A DNA stretch of 64,000 nt from Neoehrlichia mikurensis (GTDB lineage Bacteria > Pseudomonadota > Alphaproteobacteria > Rickettsiales > Anaplasmataceae), in NCBI RefSeq assembly GCF_019186785.1, contig NZ_CP066557.1:943334-1007333 (forward strand), written 5' to 3'. Shown here in pieces: positions 20,001-28,518 of this stretch. The notes below the pieces were generated by a model. The model worked only from the letters and a program-made list of their open reading frames with translations, ran no database searches and had not been told where the DNA came from. A program made the position numbers and the translations under genes. The stretch's first letter is position 1, and every line of letters starts with the position of its first letter.

Positions 20001-20433
20001 CAATGAAAAATCTTCACCAGACAATGAAAAATCTTCTTCTAAACGAGAAAGAGATGAAGGAGTTAATAACTTTGTTGATGAACACGGTAATATATCGCTT
20101 AATGATAGTAATGTGAAAGATGCTTGTAAAGGATTGTCTGAGTTAAAAAAAATGTTGAATAGTGCTACAGATCTTGATGCTAGAAATCGTATACAGAGTG
20201 ATATAGATAAATTAGAAGCAGCATTACGTGATAAATTAGGAGATGATTTTGATCAAGTAATTCGTGAATATGAAAGTGATAATGACAATGGTGATATTAA
20301 TTATCATGATATTAGAGATGAGATTCAACAGGTAGTAGAGCGAGATGAAGTAGGTGGTAGATTACATGGTGAAGAAGATGTTGTTAGTGGAATAATACAT
20401 TGCATCAGGAAGAAGATGTTGTTCATGGTGTAA
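17062..20433 (+). CDS. virB6-4: VirB6 paralogue 4, predicted lipoprotein, probably frameshifted at the end
   Basis: VirB6-family protein of 1123 aa from the ATG at 17062; an upstream ATG at 17026 overlaps virB6-3. I prefer 17062 because it puts a lipoprotein signal at the N-terminus (LILLCLILPSC, Cys at about 26). Extracytoplasmic region to about residue 315; membrane bundle at about 315-535 with the motif LFDGWLTQCISFALQSILMF; later segment near 745-765. The tail has three 7-residue repeats (PDNEKSS) and a coiled acidic segment. The reading frame ends in SGIIHCIRKKMLFMV, but a related motif (LHxEEDVV) recurs 38 bp later in another frame that stays open for 500 bp. I infer a one-base loss that cut the tail. 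Confidence 0.88.
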   Translation: MISTLNINFKFIVLNLILLCLILPSCSTNEATARRCVAADNFSDQSLTVSAYYSPNDDINFKANNGYSSKKISRANREQVVRWQDTGFVTDGKTIVLKTSGMWTAWEKDNKKFTPIQNTAIGMSEINKDDPIYNTITPIDRICGPYYSIEKKLFGGSCTITCETFDIKKTDKLSATYGAPCWFKDGYGAFLLLKRDYDPDPNENLAIMQYPISPIIHIGYQASDVGGVGSYSSDDKGILDSQCNKIKLEKGWKIYAKIMDTYYHDNAGGYEINFISGVKKAKVWSIFEGIRKNVRLQLDKAGEQIFKRIINNKVFKNLVFSVLTLFLVFSALAYIFGMVQSPFPDLIVRILKVSLVILLISPNSWDFFYNHLLAFFLKGVDEIIAIINSYSVSYREDAPFAFIDEMIRDKIFSEVVWTVKVRALILANFVSIFFVIIIIISVIFYIFLCMYAFVIYMTAFVGITFLVGLMPILFIGILFSQLKSLFDGWLTQCISFALQSILMFTLIAMFGALIMNYYYRIFGFTACYNEWLVFRICFGKEGKCIFDNHYFTWTPGQKYDKYIIGFPRSSESSQTSVSKDEEQHYNFSSGSRYIFTGGGSVIRVPPDYKTTDFRYIDYPFFNPDTESKGVAGGVIVGENSIFAGLSQLINSLVVATSNYSIARLLASIENELTNLVSKKAISSDSKDKFSAMLISQKNSGKIDKNILIDYLISNIIGSNAIAPTPQEELDKQYDYNIIKNIQSGYLLVWSEIFGLLIVSFLIWQMRAFVQSLAVSLSGGSMMSQTIAGMYDGGFVKIFSGIPVIGTVIGKIDQGIDQFRIMARMKITGQISETFSKIPFMIKYGLRGTINRIPIMEKLGVGDAASNAIDLVGKAVKTTKNVGEFLTSESRLKFEPSRINYMRAFIGAHIGLSPLQAMRYLGVHTVEKLVGYREGSLKYNIIEDRKAFLDNLKTITMGAPRYQPSPYIPEKKPDNEESSLDNEKSSPDNEKSSSKRERDEGVNNFVDEHGNISLNDSNVKDACKGLSELKKMLNSATDLDARNRIQSDIDKLEAALRDKLGDDFDQVIREYESDNDNGDINYHDIRDEIQQVVERDEVGGRLHGEEDVVSGIIHCIRKKMLFMV
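19975..20037 (+). repeat. 21-bp coding tandem repeat, 3 copies
   Basis: Three units (19975-19995, 19996-20016, 20017-20037) encode PDNEESS, LDNEKSS and PDNEKSS in the virB6-4 tail. The period keeps the reading frame. Confidence 0.9.
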
Positions 20434-20900
20434 CTAGTGCTGCTGTACAGGAGTCAAATTTAATAAGAGATGATGAAGGGTCAAGAGGTCAGAAGGATAT
20501 TAGTACTAAAGAAACATTAGGAGATAAAAACAATCTTACTTTTATGAAAAATAATGATAAAATATACAATATTTCAGAAAAACAAAATAATTTACAACTT
20601 GATGAAAAATTAAATATGCTTAATAATGAAATATACAATATTTCAGAAAAACAAAATAATTTACAACTTGATGAAAAATTAAATATGCTTCAAGATGTAA
20701 ATATTAATAAAAATAAGAAAAATCGGGAAAAGAGTAATAAAGATTACATACAAGATCAGATTATGATGATTAATAAAAAGATAGAGCGCTTAAAGCAGAA
20801 TAAAGAAAGTATTGTAGACCGTAATAAGTTAAATCTTATAGAAGAAGAAATAAATAAGCTATTGCAAGAAATACATTTATTATTAAATGGTGATTTATAA
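20400..20900 (+). pseudogene. Detached C-terminal part of virB6-4
   Basis: A 166-codon open frame starting only with TTG and with no ribosome binding site, overlapping the virB6-4 end by 34 bp. Its first residues LHQEEDVVHG repeat LHGEEDVVSG, which virB6-4 encodes 38 bp earlier in the other frame. Adding one base between the motifs would join the two frames into one protein about 1290 aa long. The product is charged, Asn/Lys-rich and coiled, with two 23-residue repeats (IYNISEKQNNLQLDEKLNML). Alternatives are an independently translated small protein or programmed frameshifting; I see no slippery run at the junction. Confidence 0.65.
20560..20690 (+). repeat. 69-bp coding tandem repeat, about 2 copies
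   Basis: The segment from 20560 recurs at 20629 with a 69-bp period and near-perfect identity, encoding IYNISEKQNNLQLDEKLNML twice. The second copy is slightly short. The period is a multiple of three. Confidence 0.93.
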
Positions 20901-20917
20901 GATTGATTTACTAAAAA

Positions 20918-21517
20918 TTATAATTTAACTTCTATTAACGGTATGTTATTACAGCTATAACTTTGATGATTATCAACAGAGCATGGTAAGTAATCAGTGT
21001 CAAATCTTACAGGTACATCGAATTCGTACTCAGCGTAAATATGGGATTTGTCGTTTGGTGGAATTAAGAATTTTACTTGACCATTATAGTAATTTATTGT
21101 GTATTGATCTTTTTGTAAAATATTATTAACAGTGATTTTTATTGTATTAATAATAGGTTTACTGATAATACGTGTGTATGAATTGGTTTCTATTGTATAA
21201 GTTTTTATTAGCTGAAAATTTGTTTGTATACCATTGCCTATACCTATATATTGGTTAATACCTTGATAATCTGCCCAGTCTTTAAATCTAAATGCTATAG
21301 CTTTACCTTTATGGGCATAAAAAAATTCAATCAAATTTAATAATTGCGAATTTGATTTTACACCATATACAATATTATATTTGTTTCGTGGATAAGATCT
21401 GTTTATTTTTCTTTGTTCGTATCCGTTGTAATATTCTATTATGCTTGTTGAAAATTCTGGTCCTCCAATAGAGCCATAAGATATATCGTCTGGAAATCTT
21501 GCTTCGTTAAATAACAT
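20918..21517 (-). CDS. DUF2460 protein, gene-transfer-agent gp12-like
   Basis: The 199-aa protein matches the pattern of the DUF2460/TIGR02217 family: N-terminal FPDDISYGSIGGPEFSTSI, then ATVYGV-like NIVYGVKSN, then FYAHKGKAIAFRFKDWADY, and a C-terminal FDVPVRFDTDYL. Known members are tail-region proteins (ORFg12) of Rhodobacter-type gene transfer agents and related phages. No other GTA or phage gene is beside it here, so it is an orphan. It is convergent with the virB6-4 tail and divergent from murF. It looks intact, so it may have been kept for some function; vertical inheritance from an alphaproteobacterial GTA is the simplest origin. Confidence 0.85.
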   Translation of the reverse strand: MLFNEARFPDDISYGSIGGPEFSTSIIEYYNGYEQRKINRSYPRNKYNIVYGVKSNSQLLNLIEFFYAHKGKAIAFRFKDWADYQGINQYIGIGNGIQTNFQLIKTYTIETNSYTRIISKPIINTIKITVNNILQKDQYTINYYNGQVKFLIPPNDKSHIYAEYEFDVPVRFDTDYLPCSVDNHQSYSCNNIPLIEVKL

Positions 21518-21814
21518 TTTGAATATGAATTATAAATTATATAATGATTTTATATGATTTTTAGTGTGAATGTAATCAATAAAAATATGTTATATATGAC
21601 TGTTATAAGACAATTCAAGTTGATAAAATAGTGATAGTAAGGAAGATTTTTTAATTTGTAGTGAATTTATTAATATTTTTTTTATAACACTAATAGTTAT
21701 ACTCTATACTACTAAGTTTTTAAAAAGTTTATATATTTTATTATACGTGTATTAGAGATATAAAAAATATATACTATTATATATTAAACTTTGTTTTAAT
21801 AGGTTAGCATATTT

Positions 21815-23239
21815 ATGTTTTATTGGGATTCTCAGAATATTGTAAATATAATTGGTGGAAAAGCCATAGGTAATAAGTGGATTTGTTATGGGAAAATTTC
21901 TATTGATACGAGAACGTTAAATTCTGGAGATATTTTTGTTGCTATAAAAGGTAAAAATTTTGATGGTCATGACTTTATTGATGAAGCTTTTCGCAAAGGT
22001 GCTGTTGCAGCAATTGTAGACTATAGGTATACAATATATACTAATTACTCATTAATAGTAGTACATAATGTATTAAATGCCTTACAAAGTATGGCATCTT
22101 TTTATTTAAAATATTTAAATGCTAAGGTCATAGCAATTACTGGAAGTATTGGTAAGACTACAATGAAGTGTATGTTGCAACAAGTATTATCACATTATGG
22201 TAATGTTTATAGTGATAAAGGTAATTTTAATAACCATATAGGCATGCCGTTATGTGCATTAAATGCTCCTTATAATAGTAAATTTGTTATTTTAGAAATG
22301 GGCATGAGTAATTTTGGAGAAATTGCTTTACTATCTAAAATTGCAAGTCCTGATGTTTCAATTATTACACATATTACACCTGCACATTTAGCGTCTTTTT
22401 CTTCTTTAGAAGATATTGCAGTTGCAAAATCTGAAATATTTTATCATATGAAAGACAATGGTATTGTTATTTTAAATTATGATAATAGTTATTATAATAA
22501 ATTGTTTAATACGGCAATACAGTGTTGTAAAAATTTTAATATAATAAGTTTTGGTAAAAACAAAAACGCAAATATTTTTTTATATACAATTGAAGATTAT
22601 AGTAATGGACTGAAAGAAGTTATTGTTAATTGCAAAGGTAATATAATTAAGTGCCTTATACAGGAGTCTATGTTGCGTTTTATATATTTAATATTAGCAG
22701 TAGTTGCAGTAATTGATGGTTTAAAATTAAATTTTGATGGAATATATAGTGCACTGAAAAATTTTCTTCCTATAAATGGAAGAGGAAAAATAAATTATCT
22801 TAATTTGCAAGGTAAAAGCTTTATTTTAATAGATGATTCGTATAATGCAAGTCCTGTATCTATGATTACGGCATTACAAGATTTGCATAGGTTATACCAT
22901 GATGGTATTACTGGCAAAATTGCAATTTTAGGTGATATGCTGGAACTAGGTGATCATAGCATAATGTATCATAAGAAGTTAATAGATTTTATTGTTCAAG
23001 GTAAAATTAGTATTGTTTATACGGTTGGTATACATATGAAAAGTTTATACGATATTTTACCTGCAAATATTAAAGGTGAACACTTTCAAGATTATAAAGC
23101 ACTTATGAGTAAAATATTACTTATTATTGATGAAGGTTATGTTGTGTTAATTAAAGGATCTGCAGCAACAAAATTGTCTATAGTTGTTCAGTATTTACTT
23201 AAAATTTCAAGTGTATTTAATTATACTAAAAGTTTATAA
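21815..23239 (+). CDS. murF: UDP-MurNAc-tripeptide--D-Ala-D-Ala ligase MurF
   Basis: Adds the D-Ala-D-Ala dipeptide to the muropeptide precursor in the cytoplasm. The Mur ligase domains appear in order: N-terminal UDP-binding part (SIDTRTLNSGDIFVAIKGKNFDGHDF), ATP-binding loop GSIGKT at 110-115, the NFNNHIGMP segment typical of MurF, and the C-terminal DDSYNASPVSM motif. At 474 aa the length is normal. Anaplasmataceae keep several peptidoglycan precursor genes despite lacking a classical wall, so this may feed a minimal structure or be a partly relict pathway. It stands alone between long spacers. Confidence 0.95.
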   Translation: MFYWDSQNIVNIIGGKAIGNKWICYGKISIDTRTLNSGDIFVAIKGKNFDGHDFIDEAFRKGAVAAIVDYRYTIYTNYSLIVVHNVLNALQSMASFYLKYLNAKVIAITGSIGKTTMKCMLQQVLSHYGNVYSDKGNFNNHIGMPLCALNAPYNSKFVILEMGMSNFGEIALLSKIASPDVSIITHITPAHLASFSSLEDIAVAKSEIFYHMKDNGIVILNYDNSYYNKLFNTAIQCCKNFNIISFGKNKNANIFLYTIEDYSNGLKEVIVNCKGNIIKCLIQESMLRFIYLILAVVAVIDGLKLNFDGIYSALKNFLPINGRGKINYLNLQGKSFILIDDSYNASPVSMITALQDLHRLYHDGITGKIAILGDMLELGDHSIMYHKKLIDFIVQGKISIVYTVGIHMKSLYDILPANIKGEHFQDYKALMSKILLIIDEGYVVLIKGSAATKLSIVVQYLLKISSVFNYTKSL

Positions 23240-23892
23240 TAATAGCTTATGGTTATTATTTTAGAGTAAGGTTAGCTAATTATATATATTTTTAATAACT
23301 CTGATGTGAATTTAGGCAATATTGTTTATATTAAGTTTAAAAAAGTTGCTAGCATGTGTCATTTTTAAATAAGGTGTATAGGCTAATATGTTTTTTAATT
23401 TTAATGTATCTTTATAAGTTTTATTTATAGAACATTATTTTTTTATACAATATAATCTAATAATTTTTTAAATTACAGTTTATCTACATTATTTGTGTAT
23501 ACGATATATAATATTTTTATTATGCAGTTATAATATATATTGTATATTAATGTTATTTATTTGAACAATTACAAGGAATTTATTTTTAATAATAATCTTG
23601 CTGGTAACTTATTAAATAATTTTTTCATTTTACAATAGTTTAATTGTAATAGTAAATTTAATGATTGTGATTAGCATAATTTTTAATTGGATGTTGCAAA
23701 TTATTTTTTAAACAATATTTTTGAAAAAATATATAGTTATGTTTATAACACTATATTCCTATAATATAAAATTATTAATTTTACGTGTTAATTCCCTTAA
23801 AGATAGTTAAATAAGATATTACTATGTAGTAATGTATGATTAAATTAGCTACCTTACAATTAAAGTATTTTATAGTTTTATATCTATAAAAG
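23240..23892. other. Spacer between convergent murF and dut
   Basis: No gene seen. An AATAATAGC/GTTATTATT hairpin at 23241-23263 follows the murF stop directly (8 of 9 pairs) and runs into TTT; it is a candidate terminator. The remaining sequence is AT-rich without recognisable features. Confidence 0.5.
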
Positions 23893-24345
23893 TTATATGC
23901 CTGTGGAGCCAAATCCGTTACTGCCACGAGTAGTATTGCTGTTAAAGCTATCAACTTGTTCCCAAGTGACATGCATAACAGGGGATATTACCATTTGTGC
24001 AATCTTATCACCATAATTTATTGTATATGATGAATCACCGAGATTAATTAAAAGAACCATTATTTCACCGCGATAGTCTGCATCTATTGTACCTGGTGAA
24101 TTTAAAACAGTGATGCCAAATTTTAATGATAGTCCTGATCTTGGTCTAATTTGTGCCTCGTATCCACTAGGTATTTCTATCACTATTCCCGTACTTATGC
24201 ATGCTCTTTGCCCTGGGATAAGTGTTACAGGATGATTAATTGCTGCATATAAATCAACACCAGCACTATAACTTGTTGCATATGAAGGAAGAGGTAAAGT
24301 ACAGTTACTATTTAGCTTTATAATATTTATTTTGATATTATTAAT
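23893..24345 (-). CDS. dut: dUTP diphosphatase Dut, non-canonical start
   Basis: Hydrolyses dUTP to dUMP and pyrophosphate. All five dUTPase motifs are in one frame: AGVDLYA (I), PRSGLS (II), GTIDADYRGEI (III), GDKIAQMV (IV) and RGSNGFGSTG (V). A GTG at 24183 would give only 96 aa and drop motif I. The frame stays open upstream to a stop codon near 24370, but no ATG, GTG or TTG occurs in that part. Starting at the ATT codon at 24345 gives 150 aa, the usual size, beginning NNIKINIIKL as expected for the first beta strand. So either ATT (or a nearby ATA/ATC) is used, or the start codon has been lost. Confidence 0.85.
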   Translation of the reverse strand: MNNIKINIIKLNSNCTLPLPSYATSYSAGVDLYAAINHPVTLIPGQRACISTGIVIEIPSGYEAQIRPRSGLSLKFGITVLNSPGTIDADYRGEIMVLLINLGDSSYTINYGDKIAQMVISPVMHVTWEQVDSFNSNTTRGSNGFGSTGI

Positions 24346-25118
24346 AAGGATACCATTATTAAGTTAATATATTACTACATATAAAATGTTTAGCATATTT
24401 AGTCAATAAAGTTTATTACTATAAAAAATATTAGTTAATAATATATGTTATTTATAAAGTACTATTTACTTATATAGCATGTTCAATAACTAGGGGTGGT
24501 TAGTTTATATTTAATAAATAATTATTTTGAAGAGGGTGATGAATTTGATAGTAGTGATTATAAATAATGTTGCAATATAAATATAGGGGGTGGTACTAGT
24601 TTTTTTAATGAAAAAATATTTTTTAGAAATATTTATCATGAATATATTTGTAATGATAAGATAATAGTAGACATATAAGTACATGACTTGAAGTTATTTT
24701 TAGTAGTATGGTCATATAAGTGGTAAATGTTTTTTATTTGTAGTTCAGATAATTGTTTTTATAAAATAATAAAAAGTTAGGGTTAGTATTTTTTTTGTAT
24801 TACTCATACATAAGGATTCTTAATTATATGAGGATAGATATTGTTTCGGAATGTTATATATTAATTAATATGTATGCTTAAAGTATGAATGTACTAAATA
24901 TGATAATTTGTGAGTAGATAATTTATCCAAATCTCTTATTGATTGAAATGTGCTTAATTATAGTTAATATTAGCAATAATTATTATTTATATATTAGAAG
25001 TTATTCAATTACTTGATTTTAAAAATTATGATACAGTTTTGAAATGTGGCTAAATTAAGTATTATGAAGTGAGGTATATATTCTCTTAGATAAAATTTGA
25101 TATAAATCAATTATTAAA
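24346..25118. other. Spacer between dut and ispH
   Basis: No gene on either strand. It lies upstream of dut and downstream of ispH on the minus strand. Two copies of GGGGTGGT at 24493-24500 and 24587-24594 stand out against the AT-rich background, the second running into ACTAGTTTTTTT. No structure around them is convincing. Confidence 0.5.
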
Positions 25119-26030
25119 TTAAGAATAAGCTGTAAAATGTATATTTTTTGGTAATTTAAAATTTAACTTAAGGTAATTAATCACTTGTTTAATAAGAATA
25201 TCTGGCGCAGAAGCTCCAGCAGTAATGCCAACTTTATTGACTTGTTGAAACCAATTTATATTTATATTATTATATGAGTCTATTAAAAATGATTTTACGT
25301 TGTAGGATTTTGCTAAATCTAATAGACGATTTGAATTTGAGCTATTGTTACTGCCTATTATTAACATAAGATCAACATTGCAAGATAAATACTTTACAGA
25401 GTTTTGTCTATTTTGGGTAGCATAGCATATATCCTTTAAGTCTTGTCCTTTAATGTCTGGAAATTTCTGCTTTAGTGTCTCAATTATATGTTTAGTATCA
25501 TCTATACTGAGAGTTGTTTGTGTTACATATGCAATTTTATCGTTATTTTTTATCTGTATATTATGTACATCCTGAACATTTTGTACTATTGTTACAGGAT
25601 TATTTATTTGTCCTCTAGTACCTTCAACTTCACGATGACCTTTATGTCCTATTAATATGATTTTATAGCCTTCTTTATCATATTTTTGTACTTCTAAGTG
25701 TACTTTTGTTACTAAAGGGCAAGTTGCATCGATAACATGAATTTTTCTTTTTTGAGTTTCCTCTGTTATTTGTTTAGAAACTCCGTGAGCACTGAAAATT
25801 AATATAGAATCTGGACTAGCTTGCTCTACTTTATTAATGAATATTACACCTTGTTGTTTGAAATTACTTACTATAAAAGAATTGTGTACAATTTCATGTA
25901 AGACATAAATTTTTTTTTTGTTTTTGTAATGATGGATAATTAACTCAACTATTTCAATAGCTCTCCTTACACCAGCACAAAATCCCATAGGTTGAGCTAA
26001 TATTATCTCCAAGTTCTTTTTATTATTCAT
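25119..26030 (-). CDS. ispH: 4-hydroxy-3-methylbut-2-enyl diphosphate reductase IspH
   Basis: Last step of the methylerythritol phosphate pathway, giving IPP and DMAPP; a [4Fe-4S] enzyme of the cytoplasm. The three cluster cysteines lie in GFCAGVRRA (C18), DATCPLVTKVH (about C101) and CYATQNRQ (about C203). Other conserved segments are HEIVHN, FSAHGVS, GHKGHREVEGT and TAGASAPD. At 303 aa it is complete. It is isolated with long spacers on both sides, as usual in this genome. Confidence 0.97.
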   Translation of the reverse strand: MNNKKNLEIILAQPMGFCAGVRRAIEIVELIIHHYKNKKKIYVLHEIVHNSFIVSNFKQQGVIFINKVEQASPDSILIFSAHGVSKQITEETQKRKIHVIDATCPLVTKVHLEVQKYDKEGYKIILIGHKGHREVEGTRGQINNPVTIVQNVQDVHNIQIKNNDKIAYVTQTTLSIDDTKHIIETLKQKFPDIKGQDLKDICYATQNRQNSVKYLSCNVDLMLIIGSNNSSNSNRLLDLAKSYNVKSFLIDSYNNININWFQQVNKVGITAGASAPDILIKQVINYLKLNFKLPKNIHFTAYS

Positions 26031-26851
26031 GATATTTAAAACCCACTGATAACACTTGAGTATTAATAATAATGTACTTTAAAAAGAATTTAATGATGTT
26101 ATAATAATTGAAAATAATATTCAAGTTATTTGTACTAAAAGCTATGATAACGAAGAATTATCTGATGATTTTAAAAGGATAATCCTAATCAAATCTATTT
26201 CTGCTAATATGTAATATTATTAGTAGTTGCTTTTGTGTAAATAAATATCTGGTATAGTTATTTTATAATAAATGGATAATTATTTTGTAATAAATGTATT
26301 AAGCAATAACTTTTCTAAGTTAGTAGTTATTCTCTATTAATGCAATTTCTTTTGATCAATTAATATATGTTACCATTTTATTAGTGTTTAACTATAGTAT
26401 ACTAGTTAATTTATTTATTAATTACTGTAAAACTAAGTATATAATTGCTATTACTAAATTTGTTAGTATTATATATTTTTTACATTGGGAGATATAGGTA
26501 AGTTTTTACTTTATGCTATTATTTTAATTATAAAAATAACAAATTAACTTTTATAGAACTTCGATAGAAAAGGAATAGGTTGTTTTATAGACATATAGTT
26601 TAATATTTAAAAGTATATCTTCAATAAGTAGACCATATAGCTTATAATAAATAAGCAAAGATAATTTGAAGTTTAGTATATATTGACAGCATGGGAGCTG
26701 GTACTACATTCATTATGTAGTTATGTTGTAATGTACCGTAGGTAATTGAGGTATTTAATAGACATTTTAATGTGTATTGAAATAGTTAATGATAAATAAT
26801 AATAGAATACTTATAGATTTGTTAATTCTTATGTGAGAGCAGTTGAGTTAA
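26031..26851. other. Spacer between ispH and carA
   Basis: No intact gene. An open stretch without a start codon lies at 26083-26214 (listed separately). The remaining 600 bp are AT-rich, downstream of carA, with no recognisable element. Confidence 0.5.
26083..26214 (+). pseudogene. Possible gene fragment, unidentified
   Basis: A 43-codon open stretch reads KEFNDVIIIENNIQVICTKSYDNEELSDDFKRIILIKSISANM and ends at TAA, with an in-frame stop just before it and no start codon. The composition looks protein-like (mixed hydrophobic and charged residues), but I cannot assign it. It could be chance in AT-rich DNA. Confidence 0.25.
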
Positions 26852-27988
26852 CTATGTGTTTATGGTTCTAAGTTTGCTTGTATGATTATTTTTTAACAAG
26901 TTTATAAATTTATTAAAAATATAATATGAATCATGTGGACCTGGTGCACCTTCAGGATGGTATTGTACTGAGAAAATGGGATGATCAGTAAATTTGATTC
27001 CTGCTATTGTTTGATCAAATAATGAAACGTGTGTAATTTGTATATTTTTTGGAAGGGTTGTTTTATCAATAGTAAATCCATGATTTTGACTTGTAATTTC
27101 AATACGATCATCTTCTATGTTATAAATTGGATGATTACTTCCTCTATGTCCATATAGCATTTTTATTGTTTTTGCTCCTGCAGTTATAGCAAGTAATTGA
27201 TGTCCTAGACATATTCCTAGAATTGGTATATTAGACTTTATTAAAATATTAATTTGCTTGATAATATCTTGTGGAATATCAGCGGGATCTCCTGGACCAT
27301 TAGATATGACAATACCTTGAGGAGATGATAATAATACTTTATTGACGAAATTTCCTATTGCAGGTATTACTTGTAATTTACAATTTAATTCTTCTAAGTG
27401 TGATAATATCTTGTTTTTTATGCCAAAATCTACTAACGATACATTATATAAATTCTGTTCACTTGTTGATTTATTATAATTACTGTAAACGGAAGATTCC
27501 GCTATAGGATTAGCAATATAATTTTGTGCAGTTTGTTGTAATTTTGTTATATTTAGGGATTTTATATCATCAAAGTGGTGTATTATTCCATTTTGTGATC
27601 CGTGTTTTCGTATGTGTATAGTTAAGGCTCTAGTATCTACACCAGATATACCGGTAAAATTATTAATTTGCATCCATGAGTTTAAATTCATATAAGATAA
27701 CACATGAGAATGTTCTGATATTTCTCTTACAATAATTCCTTTTGCTAATATTGTATTATGTTCATTATCTATATGATTGATACCTACGTTACCAATATGT
27801 GGGAATGTAAATATAATAATTTGATTTGCAAATGATGGATCAGTGATTGTATGTTGATAACCAGTCATACCAGTAGTGAAGCATATTTCTCCAATAGCAT
27901 CATTTTTTGATCCTATTGATTGTCCACAAAAATATTTGCCATCAGATAATACTAAAATGGCATTACAGTGATTTTGCATCATATACAC
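26852..27988 (-). CDS. carA: Carbamoyl-phosphate synthase small subunit CarA
   Basis: Glutamine amidotransferase subunit that supplies ammonia to CarB for carbamoyl phosphate, used in pyrimidine and arginine synthesis. The N-terminal CPSase small-chain domain (GQSIGSKNDAIGEICFTTGMTGYQ) is followed by a class I glutaminase domain: nucleophile C260 in GICLGHQ, and H344 and E346 in YHPEGAPGPHD. At 378 aa it is complete. Codons 1-124 and the 284 bp upstream are copied in inverted orientation at 30072-30727. The TTAACTATA boundary at 27617 lies inside the gene. Confidence 0.97.
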   Translation of the reverse strand: MYMMQNHCNAILVLSDGKYFCGQSIGSKNDAIGEICFTTGMTGYQHTITDPSFANQIIIFTFPHIGNVGINHIDNEHNTILAKGIIVREISEHSHVLSYMNLNSWMQINNFTGISGVDTRALTIHIRKHGSQNGIIHHFDDIKSLNITKLQQTAQNYIANPIAESSVYSNYNKSTSEQNLYNVSLVDFGIKNKILSHLEELNCKLQVIPAIGNFVNKVLLSSPQGIVISNGPGDPADIPQDIIKQINILIKSNIPILGICLGHQLLAITAGAKTIKMLYGHRGSNHPIYNIEDDRIEITSQNHGFTIDKTTLPKNIQITHVSLFDQTIAGIKFTDHPIFSVQYHPEGAPGPHDSYYIFNKFINLLKNNHTSKLRTINT

Positions 27989-28272
27989 ATAATTTACATT
28001 TTGATATAAGAATTATAATAATATGAAAGCTATTATATTTCTATAGATTAGTAAAGGATAGTAACAATAATATTTCATATTCAATAAATTTATTCTGACT
28101 TATAATGCACTAATTTATCAATCACCTAAATGAAAATATATAAAAAATAAATATAATATATCTTTTGATCTTATATATGAGAACAAAGTAAGTAATATTA
28201 GCTTGAATTAACAAAATAATTTGTGAATTAAAAATAATGTATTGTGTTATACATTGCTTATTATAAGCTATA
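27617..28272 (-). repeat. 656-bp inverted repeat, copy containing the carA 5' end
   Basis: It pairs with 30072-30727. Both copies are 656 bp long and identical wherever I compared them, including all 124 shared codons and the non-coding part. The sequences outside diverge at once. The source copy is this one, since it is continuous with the full carA. Confidence 0.95.
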
Positions 28273-28518
28273 GTTAAAAAAATTAATCTATAATAGTAAT
28301 GAACAGGTTTACATATATTATTATTTCATATAAACTTTAAATTTAAATATCGTTAGTTCAATAATATATATTTAGTACTTAATTAATTAAAGAAATTATG
28401 AAAGCTAATGTGTATATAATTATTACTTCCTAAGCTATATTTGTCATAAAAGAATGAGTTTATGTAACTTAAAGTAATATTTTAATATAATCATATTTAT
28501 TAATATATGTAATCATTG

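Noticed and set aside
16680-20690. Tandem repeats considered as a CRISPR array
   Set aside because: Units are directly adjacent without spacers, are in frame and encode protein; no cas genes are nearby.
23781-23972. 63-codon minus-strand frame overlapping the dut end
   Set aside because: Overlaps conserved dUTPase motif V in another frame and shows no recognisable protein features.
26676-26745. Less AT-rich patch (GACAGCATGGGAGCTGGTACTACA region) as an RNA gene
   Set aside because: No cloverleaf or convincing stem could be drawn, and no coding frame persists.
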